A stretch of DNA of 14,256 bases, taken from Anaerolineales bacterium (lineage in GTDB: Bacteria; Chloroflexota; Anaerolineae; Anaerolineales; Villigracilaceae). The stretch covers positions 1 through 14,256 of the forward strand of contig JAOZOM010000027.1 of NCBI GenBank assembly GCA_029933275.1, given 5' to 3'. Positions within the stretch are counted from its first letter, which is position 1; every line of letters starts with the position of its first letter. Both the position numbers and the translations under genes were made by a program. This document shows positions 1 through 6,387 of this stretch, one piece after another. The notes below the pieces were generated by a model, which worked only from the letters and a program-made list of their open reading frames with translations, did not search any database and had not been told where the DNA came from.

Positions 1-3000
1 AATTCGCAGGTCACTAACGTAACCCAATCATATTCTTCGGATTGAAGAACGGAGTTCACGTTTTTAGATGTGACAAGTTTACTCTCGCGCACTTCGTAGG
101 TGTAGACGAGACCCCACGCGTGAATTTGAACTTGGTCGCCGTACTTTAGGTTTTTAATTTCGGCGAAAACACCAGGGCGGTTAAACGCATCCCAAACGTG
201 ACCGGTGATGACGGTATTCCCCGCCCAAGTTGGGAAGGCGGAACCAGCCAAATAACCCGCTGAATTGTCGAGCCAAGTCACATCCCAGCCATTTTCACTT
301 TGCGGTACGCCAACGATGGGGATGTTCAGGTTTAGAGAGGGTATTTCGAGGGTCATTGCTGTTTCAGCGTAGGCTTTAGCGGCAGGCTGTTCGTTTAACG
401 CAGTCACGCGTCCATGAGGGAAACCAGTTTCGGGCAAGAGCGAGGGTACAGGAGCTATCCTAAATGTTGTCACCGAATCAGATCCGTTATTGAGGTGATT
501 TCCAGCCAAATCCGTGATCGATGTCGTTCCGCAAACAAGCAAACGGTACTCCCCAATCGGAAGCGGCGAGCCGTTATTCAGTCCGACTGTAGCGGTAAAA
601 GCACCAGAATCGTAAGTTACAGCTCCAGTTGGGATTTGGATATCGTCTCCTAAAACACTGTTTCCGTTAAGGCTATAGGCAAGACAAGTATCTGTATCAT
701 AGGCTATATTTGCACCAGATTGGATGAGCAAATAATTATTGGGATTGGTTACATCTTCGGGATCACTGTTTCCCACCGGGTTATTAGCATCTGCACCGAA
801 AGTAATTTCCAAACTAGTGAACTGGGTATAGTAATTTTCTAAATTTTGTAGGGCGGTATTGTTCGGTTGAGCAACCGTACCATCTGCAATAATCACAATA
901 GCCGTTGTGTCGTAGGTAACGCTATTATCTGTACTCGTAGAAGTGGTGTTGTCATTTCCGCTTGCATCTTGTGCCGCATTAGCGGGGATAGTCGCCGTGA
1001 CAGTTTCGCCATCTACCATACCACTGACTTGGGCGGTGTAAGTATCACCTGTGCCAGTACTTGTGACTGTAATCGTTGGTGCTGCCATACCAGAGATATT
1101 AACATCGGTGTTATCAAATCCAGTGACATCTTCACTAAAGACAATATCGAAGACAATCGGGCTGTTGTTGGTTGGGTCAGATTGAGCCGCACCTTGCTCG
1201 ATGGTGACGCTGGGACCAGAAGAATCGTAGGTGATAGAGAATTGTGTCGCGGCAGTGTTGTCATTTCCAGCAGAATCTTGGGCAAGATTTGCTGCAATAT
1301 CTACGGTGACCACCCCCTCAGTGGTGGGAGTAACATCAATAGTATAAGACGCACCCAAACCAGCAAAATTGCTAGCAGTGCCATTCCCAACCGAGATATC
1401 GCCGATGTCAAAGCCAGTCACGTTTTCGCTAAATGTGATTGTGATGGGAATAGGGTTAGTATTGGTCGGGTCGCTGGCTGTACTGGTAATAGTAATAGTA
1501 GGAGCAGAGACATCGTAACTGATTGCGAATTGTGTGGCAGCAGTGTTGTTATTTCCAGCAAAATCTTGAGCGATATTTGCCGCGACATCTACGCTCACAG
1601 CGCCATCGGCGGTGGGGGTAATGTCAATGCTATAAGACGCGCCAGAACCTGAGAAATTACTAGCGGTGCCGTTCCCAACCGTGATGTCGTCAACTGTAAA
1701 TCCATTCACACTTTCACTAAATGTAATCGTGACGGGAATCGGGCTAATATTGGTCGGGTCGCTGGCTGTGCTAGCAATGTTAACAGTGGGAGCTGATGAA
1801 TTGTAATTAATTGAAAATTGTGTCGCTACGGTATTATCATTCCCCACAGAATCTTGAGCAACATTTGCCGCAATATCTACGGTGACCACGGCATCCGTGG
1901 TGGGGGTAATATCAATGCTATAAGACGCGTCCGAACCAGAAAAATTGCTGGCGGTGCCGTTCCCGACTGTGATGTCACCGATGTCAAATCCATTCACGTT
2001 TTCGCTGAAATTAATCGTGATAGGAATGGGGCTGATATTGGTCGGATCGCTGGCTGTGCTACTGATAGTAACTGTAGGAGCAGAGGCATCGTAATTGATT
2101 GAAAATTGCGTCGCGGCGGTATTATTATTTCCAGCAGAATCTTGGGCGGCATTTGCCGCAACATCTACGGTGACCGCGCCATCGGCGATTGGGGTGATAT
2201 CAACGCTATAAGATGCGCCCAAACCAGAGAAATTGCTAGCGGTGCCATTCCCAACCGAGATATCGCCGATGTCAAATCCATTCACGTTTTCGCTAAATGT
2301 AATCGTGACGGGAATCGGGCTAATATTGGTCGGGTCGCTGGCTGTGCTATTGATAGTAACTGTAGGCGCAGAGGCATCGTAATTGATTGAAAATTGCGTC
2401 GCGGCGGTGTTATTATTTCCTGCGAAATCTTGAGCGACGTTTGCTGAAACGTCCACCGTGACCGTTCCATCCATCGCGGGCGCGATGTCAACGCTGTATA
2501 CGCCTGCTCCGACGTCAACAAAATTACTCGCCGTGCCACTGCCAACCATGATATCACCGATGGCGAAGCCGGTTACGCCTTCGGAGAACGTGATTGTGAT
2601 GGAAATCGGGCTAGTATTGGTCGGGTCGCTGGCTGCGCTGGTAATGCCAACAGTGGGAGCGGATGTGTCATAATTGATAGAGAATTGTGTCGCGGCAGTG
2701 TTATCATTTCCGGCAGAATCTTGGGCGGCATTTGCCGCAACGTCTACAGTGACCTCACCATCCGCTGTGGGGGTAATGTCAACGGTATAAGTTGCGCCAA
2801 AACCAGAGAAATTGCTGGCGGCACCATTCCCAACCGAGATATCGCCGACGTCAAAGCCAATCACGTTTTCACTGAAATTAATCGTGACAGGAATCGGGCT
2901 AGTATTGGTTGGATCGCTGGCTGCGCTGGTGATCGCTACGGTGGGGGCAGATATATCATAAGTCACGCTATTATCTAAGCTAGCACTAGCAATATTGTCA

Positions 3001-4586
3001 TTTCCTCCCGCGTCTTGTGCCGCGTTAGCAGGGATAGTCGCCGTGACAGTTTCGCCATCTGCCATGCCACTGACCTGAACAGTATAAGTGCCTGTACCAG
3101 TGCTGGAGACAGTAATTGTTGCCGCCCCCGCCATGCCTGAGATATTCACATCACTATTATCAAATCCCGTGACATCTTCGCTAAAGACAACATCAAAAAT
3201 AATTGGGGCAGTATTTGTTGGATCAACTTGAGTTACCCCCTGATTGATCGTGACAGTAGGAGGAATAATATCTCCTCTGGCTTCAGAAACAAAGATATCA
3301 TCTACCCCATTTGTGTCCGGTATCGCCAATAAGTTATTGGCAGCAGACTGAAAGGCAACATAACGCCCATCGCTAGAAATGGATGTGCGTTGGGAATTTC
3401 CATTCCCTTCCACGCCATTAGAATCAATCGAAACACGCGTAGTAACTCCGCTCTGGCGGTCGTGAACAAAAACATCGCCAGCCAAATTCCCATCTCCTAT
3501 AACCAGATTGGTAGCATCAGACTGAAAAGCAATATAGCGTCCGTCACCAGAAATGGAAGCATAAAAAGAACTGCCCCCCCCTTGCACTCCGCTGGAATCA
3601 ACCGAAACGCGCTCTGTGAGATTATTTTGGAGATCGCGAACAAAGATGTCACTTTGCGCATTCGTATCTCCTGTAACTAAATCACTGGCATAAGAGTGAA
3701 AGGCGACATAGCGCCCGTCATCAGAGATAGAAGGTTCATAAGAATAGCCAGTCGCTTGCGCTCCACTGGAATCAACCGAAATGCGCGTGGTATTGCCGTT
3801 GCAATCATGAGTAAAGATATCTATCGCCCCATTTGTATCATTGGGAACCAAAGTGGATGCGGTAGAACGAAAGGCAACAACATAGCAGCTACCACCAGAG
3901 ATAGACGGATATTCAGAGGGGGCATTTCCCTGCGTCCCATCAGAAGCAACTGAGGCGAGCGTGGTCATCTGGGTTAGACGGTCATAGACGAATATATCAG
4001 CAGTAGCATTTGTGTCCCCTGCAACCAAATTGCTAGCATAGGAACGATAGGCTATATATCGTCCATCGCTGGAGACAGATGGGAAAGTAGAATTATTATT
4101 CCCCTGCACCCCAAGAGAGCTGACTGAAACAAGCGTAATGCTATCATCATTACAGTCGTAGACAAAGACATCGTCCATCCCCCCATTTGCGTCCACTGCA
4201 ACTAAAGTACTGGCAAGGGAGTGAAAAGCGACAATGCATCCATCACTGGAAATAGATGGTGCCGCAGATGCGGCATTTCCTTCTGTTCCATCAGACGCAA
4301 TTGAAATGCGCTTGGTACTTCCGCTCAGGCTGTCATGGAGGAAAATATCCGGTCTCCCATTCATATCATTTGCGACCAAATTGGTGGCAAGAGAACGAAA
4401 AACAATATAACGCCCATCGCCAGAGATAGAGGGCCAAAGGGATGTGCTATTCCCCTGTGTCCCGGAAGAATCGACCGAGACACGCGCTACAACACCCAAA
4501 GCAAGTACTCCGGTGGCACTAAGTAGCACCGTAATTAAAATTAAAGCAGGTAATACAAGGCGTAGTCTTTTAGTGAGTGATTTCAT
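1..4586 (-). CDS. Secreted beta-propeller/Ig-repeat surface protein with LPETG motif and C-terminal sortase domain (3' end outside window)
   Basis: One uninterrupted minus-strand frame runs from ATG at 4586 (ribosome-binding site AGGAGAAGG upstream) to the window edge, giving 1528 residues without a stop. Residues 1-29 are a signal peptide (KR-rich start, hydrophobic core, end VLA). Residues 36-437 hold seven about 58-residue PD40/TolB-like repeats, a likely seven-bladed propeller. Residues 440-1226 hold eight Ig-like domains, and 1227-1383 one more divergent one. LPETG lies at 1384-1388. A sortase domain follows from about 1405, with catalytic His1463 (TGHVWD) and Cys1527 (TLVTC); the expected Arg and stop lie beyond the window. 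I see no membrane helix after the signal peptide. Known: sortases cut LPXTG between T and G and join the protein to an amine. Inferred: an envelope protein that carries its own sorting enzyme. The natural target is unknown. Confidence 0.9.
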   Translation of the reverse strand, partial: MKSLTKRLRLVLPALILITVLLSATGVLALGVVARVSVDSSGTQGNSTSLWPSISGDGRYIVFRSLATNLVANDMNGRPDIFLHDSLSGSTKRISIASDGTEGNAASAAPSISSDGCIVAFHSLASTLVAVDANGGMDDVFVYDCNDDSITLVSVSSLGVQGNNNSTFPSVSSDGRYIAYRSYASNLVAGDTNATADIFVYDRLTQMTTLASVASDGTQGNAPSEYPSISGGSCYVVAFRSTASTLVPNDTNGAIDIFTHDCNGNTTRISVDSSGAQATGYSYEPSISDDGRYVAFHSYASDLVTGDTNAQSDIFVRDLQNNLTERVSVDSSGVQGGGSSFYASISGDGRYIAFQSDATNLVIGDGNLAGDVFVHDRQSGVTTRVSIDSNGVEGNGNSQRTSISSDGRYVAFQSAANNLLAIPDTNGVDDIFVSEARGDIIPPTVTINQGVTQVDPTNTAPIIFDVVFSEDVTGFDNSDVNISGMAGAATITVSSTGTGTYTVQVSGMADGETVTATIPANAAQDAGGNDNIASASLDNSVTYDISAPTVAITSAASDPTNTSPIPVTINFSENVIGFDVGDISVGNGAASNFSGFGATYTVDITPTADGEVTVDVAANAAQDSAGNDNTAATQFSINYDTSAPTVGITSAASDPTNTSPISITITFSEGVTGFAIGDIMVGSGTASNFVDVGAGVYSVDIAPAMDGTVTVDVSANVAQDFAGNNNTAATQFSINYDASAPTVTINSTASDPTNISPIPVTITFSENVNGFDIGDISVGNGTASNFSGLGASYSVDITPIADGAVTVDVAANAAQDSAGNNNTAATQFSINYDASAPTVTISSTASDPTNISPIPITINFSENVNGFDIGDITVGNGTASNFSGSDASYSIDITPTTDAVVTVDIAANVAQDSVGNDNTVATQFSINYNSSAPTVNIASTASDPTNISPIPVTITFSESVNGFTVDDITVGNGTASNFSGSGASYSIDITPTADGAVSVDVAANIAQDFAGNNNTAATQFAISYDVSAPTITITSTASDPTNTNPIPITITFSENVTGFDIGDISVGNGTASNFAGLGASYTIDVTPTTEGVVTVDIAANLAQDSAGNDNTAATQFSITYDSSGPSVTIEQGAAQSDPTNNSPIVFDIVFSEDVTGFDNTDVNISGMAAPTITVTSTGTGDTYTAQVSGMVDGETVTATIPANAAQDASGNDNTTSTSTDNSVTYDTTAIVIIADGTVAQPNNTALQNLENYYTQFTSLEITFGADANNPVGNSDPEDVTNPNNYLLIQSGANIAYDTDTCLAYSLNGNSVLGDDIQIPTGAVTYDSGAFTATVGLNNGSPLPIGEYRLLVCGTTSITDLAGNHLNNGSDSVTTFRIAPVPSLLPETGFPHGRVTALNEQPAAKAYAETAMTLEIPSLNLNIPIVGVPQSENGWDVTWLDNSAGYLAGSAFPTWAGNTVITGHVWDAFNRPGVFAEIKNLKYGDQVQIHAWGLVYTYEVRESKLVTSKNVNSVLQSEEYDWVTLVTCE
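423..437 (-). other. Internal LPETG sortase-recognition motif
   Basis: Codons for L-P-E-T-G (residues 1384-1388), followed by F-P-H-G-R, lie in the linker between the last Ig-like domain and the sortase domain. A classical sorting signal has LPXTG, then a hydrophobic helix and a basic tail at the C-terminus. Here no such helix follows and an enzyme domain takes its place. It may be the cleavage site used by the attached sortase, by another molecule of it, or by another sortase. The motif is seen; its use is inferred. Confidence 0.75.
909..1223 (-). repeat. Type-A Ig-like domain, C-terminal copy
   Basis: A 105-residue Ig-like domain (residues 1122-1226) with the signature FSEDVTGFDNTDVNISGM and the end NSVTYD. 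It matches the domain at 2955-3269 far better than the six shorter repeats between them, also in DNA: for example, a GATAGTCGCCGTGACAGTTT stretch is shared with the other copy. Confidence 0.85.
1224..2954 (-). repeat. Six tandem type-B Ig-like repeats (288-bp period)
   Basis: Six in-frame copies (residues 545-1121) of a 96-residue domain. The anchor AATT(G)TGTCG-like string recurs on the plus strand at 1240, 1528, 1816, 2104, 2392 and 2683, so spacing is 288 bp five times in the array and 291 bp once; the third copy in protein order has one extra codon. Each copy reads SAPT..I.S.ASDPTN, ITFSE.V.GF, GNG.ASNF, then a DITP turn and QFSI.YD. This fits the bacterial Ig-like (Big_12-like) group typical of long surface proteins. 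High DNA similarity points to recent expansion or continued recombination between copies. Confidence 0.9.
2955..3269 (-). repeat. Type-A Ig-like domain, N-terminal copy
   Basis: A 105-residue Ig-like domain (residues 440-544) that follows the propeller directly. It has FSEDVTGFDNSDVNISGM and ends NSVTYD, as does the copy at 909-1223. The pair brackets the six type-B repeats. Confidence 0.85.
3276..4481 (-). repeat. Seven PD40/TolB-like propeller repeats
   Basis: Seven repeats of about 58 residues (residues 36-437). Each has a S.DG.QGN start, the core PSIS.DGRYIAF.S.A.NLV, and the end D.N...DIFV.D. Seven copies fit a closed seven-bladed propeller. The fourth repeat has GGSCYVVAF, with one extra residue, in place of the DGRYIAF core. 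The D-T-N-G/A turns before DIF resemble calcium-binding acidic loops, but metal binding is only inferred. The fold suggests a binding platform, not an enzyme. Confidence 0.85.
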
Positions 4587-4645
4587 TTTCTTTTTCCTTC
4601 TCCTAAGGATAAATGGGGCATGTTTATACGCATACCTTGTCTCAA

Positions 4646-4664
4646 CACTTATAAGAAATAAGTG
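4646..4664 (-). repeat. Inverted repeat upstream of the large surface-protein gene
   Basis: CACTTAT-5 nt-ATAAGTG forms a 7-bp perfect hairpin next to a minus-strand TTGACC (4664-4669). A TATAAA lies further downstream, but I could not fit it to a normal 16-18 nt spacing, so no promoter is called. It may be an operator or a leader hairpin. Confidence 0.35.
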
Positions 4665-4680
4665 GTCAAAATCTCTCTTA

Positions 4681-4711
4681 TAAATAAAAATAAGCGAAGA
4701 ATACATTCGCT
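4681..4711 (-). terminator. Weak rho-independent terminator after the short sortase gene
   Basis: On the minus strand AGCGAA-7 nt-TTCGCT is followed by a T-rich tail (TATTTTTATTTA). The stem is only 6 bp, so read-through into the large surface-protein gene is possible. Confidence 0.5.
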
Positions 4712-4722
4712 CATTTTTCAAA

Positions 4723-5067
4723 CTATTTAATACTTACCAAAACCGCTTTCACCACTCTGCGAAATAGATACTCTCCACTGAAGAGGTTATGGAACTCGCA
4801 TGTGACCAGCGTCAGCCAATCATATTCTTCGGATTGAAGACTGGTGTTTACACTTTTAGATGTGACAAGTTTACTCTCACGCACTTCGTAGGCGTAGACG
4901 AGCCCCCACGCGTGGATTTGGACTTGGTTGCCGTACTTTAGGTTTTTGGAAAGCTCAAACGTAGCCGCCGAAACAGGCGCAATACCGATGCTAATAAATA
5001 ATAACGTGGAAATCAATAAAATAGAGAATATGTGCATTACTTTAACGACAAAATTCCTTCCCAACAT
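4723..5067 (-). CDS. Truncated sortase: signal peptide joined to the Cys/Arg half of a sortase domain, His missing
   Basis: A 114-residue protein starting at ATG 5067, chosen because AAAGGAG lies 5 nt upstream; an in-frame upstream ATG at 5121 falls inside the promoter. Residues 1-35 form a signal peptide or anchor (long hydrophobic stretch from about 11, end VSAA). From KNLKYG (residue 41) it matches the end of the large surface protein, with the nucleophile Cys90 in TLVTC and Arg103/Arg104 in LFRRVV. The N-terminal half of the sortase fold and the catalytic His are absent, so activity is unlikely. The layout looks like an internal deletion of a longer signal-peptide-to-sortase protein. It keeps a good promoter, ribosome-binding site and terminator, so it may be expressed. 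It could be a remnant, a binding or decoy protein, or a store for gene conversion. Confidence 0.75.
   Translation of the reverse strand: MLGRNFVVKVMHIFSILLISTLLFISIGIAPVSAATFELSKNLKYGNQVQIHAWGLVYAYEVRESKLVTSKSVNTSLQSEEYDWLTLVTCEFHNLFSGEYLFRRVVKAVLVSIK
4793..4947 (-). repeat. Duplicate of the sortase-encoding segment at 1-155
   Basis: Bases 4793-4947 align without gaps to bases 1-155 in the same orientation. My hand count is 19 mismatches in 155, about 88% identity. Similarity stops just past the KNLKYG codons on one side; on the other it runs to the window edge. Confidence 0.9.
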
Positions 5068-5092
5068 TTTTTCTCCTTTCCAACTTCCCCTA

Positions 5093-5121
5093 ACCTTACA
5101 GTTTTGTAAGGTCTTTGTCAA
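5093..5121 (-). promoter_or_regulatory. Sigma-70-like promoter of the short sortase gene with operator-like palindrome
   Basis: Minus strand: perfect -35 TTGACA (5116-5121), 17-nt spacer, weak -10 TAAGGT (5093-5098). A perfect inverted repeat CCTTACA-AAAC-TGTAAGG (5094-5111) covers most of the spacer and the -10. A repressor bound there would block RNA polymerase. The regulator is not recognisable; TACA-N4-TGTA cores occur in several repressor families. Confidence 0.55.
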
Positions 5122-5213
5122 GTATAGATTTGGTACTGGATTTATCGGGTTTCTCTCCCTCTGCTCTAGTCTTCCTAAAGACCTCCACTACGGATACGTT
5201 AGACCTTATTCTT

Positions 5214-5255
5214 TTTCGTAGATTTTGCAGAAAAAAATTGCGTGAATCTACGAAA
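5214..5255. repeat. 11-bp perfect inverted repeat with 20-nt spacer
   Basis: TTTCGTAGATT (5214-5224) and AATCTACGAAA (5245-5255) are perfect complements around an A-rich spacer. Neither side has a T-run, so it is not an obvious terminator. It lies about 95 bp upstream of the short sortase promoter and could be a distant operator or an RNA hairpin. Confidence 0.5.
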
Positions 5256-5301
5256 TCAGTGGATTAAAACCTACAAATTCTCCTTACCCAATTTTCAGAT
5301 T

Positions 5302-5342
5302 AAAAAAACTCACCCCTAAACGCCATAAATTTAGGGGTAAGT
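5302..5342 (-). terminator. Rho-independent terminator of the MFS/SHOCT-like unit
   Basis: On the minus strand a 9-bp stem ACCCCTAAA/TTTAGGGGT (arms 5330-5338 and 5312-5320, 9-nt loop) extends by 3 bp past one mismatch and runs into seven T (5302-5308). It lies 28 bases after the last stop codon of the unit. Confidence 0.85.
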
Positions 5343-5369
5343 TTAGCTCTTCTAACTGCAAAAAATCAA

Positions 5370-5747
5370 CTACTCAATAAAAATCTCCACATGCTCGCCG
5401 TCTACTTCATCCACAACATCCACGATTTTGCCAGTCACACCCTGCTGGAAGGCATCCATAATGCTATCCATATCCATCCCCTCGATTTCGGGGGCAAAAT
5501 GCGCGCCGATCTTCATCCCTGCATCCACCAGTGAGAGCGGGATTTGCACCGTAGCCTTCGAGCGACCGTTGCTCACATCCGTCACGCGGACGCGTAACCA
5601 ACGCGCCGTACCGGCTCGCGCTCGCGGTAAATCCTTTTTTTCGCTGTTGCTCAAAGCTCGCAAAAGTTGTGCGCCCTCTTCTGCAGTAATTTTCTCTTCA
5701 TTAATCATCTTCAAAATTTTCATGCGTTCTTCAGTTGTCGCCATCAT
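5370..5747 (-). CDS. Small soluble SHOCT-like protein with YvlB-type C-terminal domain
   Basis: A 125-residue protein, last gene of the unit. Residues about 4-32 form the SHOCT-like helical module (ERMKILKMINEEKITAEEG, then LLRAL). A short basic linker leads to a C-terminal domain from RWLRVRV (about 49) to EHVEIFIE. That domain is clearly related to the C-terminal domain of the gene upstream (shared RWL.V, PL.LV and DV.DE..GE.V.IF patterns). No membrane helix, so probably cytoplasmic. ATG 5747 or 5744 both fit AAGGAG/AGAGG upstream; the gap to the previous gene is 13 nt. I know of no defined reaction; shared modules suggest it works together with its three neighbours. Confidence 0.8.
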   Translation of the reverse strand: MMATTEERMKILKMINEEKITAEEGAQLLRALSNSEKKDLPRARAGTARWLRVRVTDVSNGRSKATVQIPLSLVDAGMKIGAHFAPEIEGMDMDSIMDAFQQGVTGKIVDVVDEVDGEHVEIFIE

Positions 5748-5760
5748 CGCCTCTTCTCCT

Positions 5761-6387
5761 TTAGCCTACAAAAATCTGCACTTCTTCGCCACCCTCATCA
5801 TGGACATCCACAATCAGGGCGGCATCACCAGCGGGAGTATTTGCCAGCATCTCTAAAATTTCATCCACACCGGCAAGATTATCTAAGCCGGGAATTTTCT
5901 CGCCAAAGTTCCGCAAGAACCACGCGACCAAACGCAAGGGAATCGGAAATCCAAAAGTGATATTTTCGGGTCTCTCACCGGGGGCTTGTTTAATATGCAC
6001 AAAAAGCCAACGCGAGCTACGGCTCCCTGCCGAAAGCGCAATTACAAAAACGCCCAAAACAAATGGAATCCATGCGCAGTAGAACCAAAAGCCAAATCCA
6101 GCAGATTGCATTGCACTGAGCATCCAAATCCCACCGAGAACGGTGATTACAATGCCGATTCCGAGAGGGATGCGCCAAAAGCTACGGACTTTATCCGCAA
6201 TGGCATTAAGGTTATGATCGACAGCAGGTTCGCGCGTGGATTCTGCGCTTGCTTCCGTTATAAAAGCATTTTCTTCGGCATCAGCCAAATCCGCTTCGAG
6301 GGCATTGAGCAGGGTGATTGCTTCTTCGGCTGTAATTTTGCCTTCTTCAACCATCCTGAGGATTTCTTTTTTCTCTTCTATAGACAT
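5761..6387 (-). CDS. Two-TM membrane protein with N-terminal SHOCT-like module
   Basis: A 208-residue protein whose ATG overlaps the stop of the upstream gene by one base (TAATG), so translation is probably coupled. Residues 1-32 are the SHOCT-like module (KKEILRMVEEGKITAEEA, then LLNALEA). A polar linker with many E/A residues precedes two membrane helices (about 72-93 and 98-121). After them comes RSSRWLFVHI and a C-terminal domain ending VDVHDEGGEEVQIFVG, homologous to the whole C-terminal half of the next gene. So this is the same two-module plan with a membrane hairpin inserted. It could anchor a cytoplasmic complex to the membrane. Function unknown. Confidence 0.8.
   Translation of the reverse strand: MSIEEKKEILRMVEEGKITAEEAITLLNALEADLADAEENAFITEASAESTREPAVDHNLNAIADKVRSFWRIPLGIGIVITVLGGIWMLSAMQSAGFGFWFYCAWIPFVLGVFVIALSAGSRSSRWLFVHIKQAPGERPENITFGFPIPLRLVAWFLRNFGEKIPGLDNLAGVDEILEMLANTPAGDAALIVDVHDEGGEEVQIFVG

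Larger units (their letters stand above)
5068..5369. other. Intergenic region of about 300 bp
   Basis: No convincing gene. It holds, from the left, a ribosome-binding site (AAAGGAG, 5073-5079), a minus-strand promoter with an internal palindrome (5093-5121), an 11-bp inverted repeat (5214-5255) and the terminator of the unit to the right (5302-5342). A plus-strand open frame across part of it has no ribosome-binding site and overlaps the short sortase gene in antisense. Confidence 0.7.

Noticed and set aside
1224..2954. CRISPR array or non-coding satellite
   Set aside because: The period is 288 bp with similarity over the whole unit and no unique spacers, and the minus strand stays in one open frame with Ig-domain signatures.
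867..2978. Regular plus-strand open frames of about 94 codons across the Ig-repeat region
   Set aside because: They recur with the 288-bp repeat period, lack ribosome-binding sites and have unnatural Cys/Arg/Ile-rich sequences. They are antisense shadows of the large minus-strand gene.
4664..4669. TTGACC as -35 of the large surface-protein gene
   Set aside because: No -10-like hexamer at 16-18 nt; the only TATAAA is far out of register, so no promoter was called.
1..5121. Insertion sequence or transposon carrying the sortase duplicate
   Set aside because: No transposase, no terminal inverted repeats around either copy; simple duplication or deletion explains the pattern.
4928..5221. Plus-strand 97-codon frame opposite the short sortase gene
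   Set aside because: No ribosome-binding site, crosses a minus-strand promoter, and the opposite strand has a clear sortase match.
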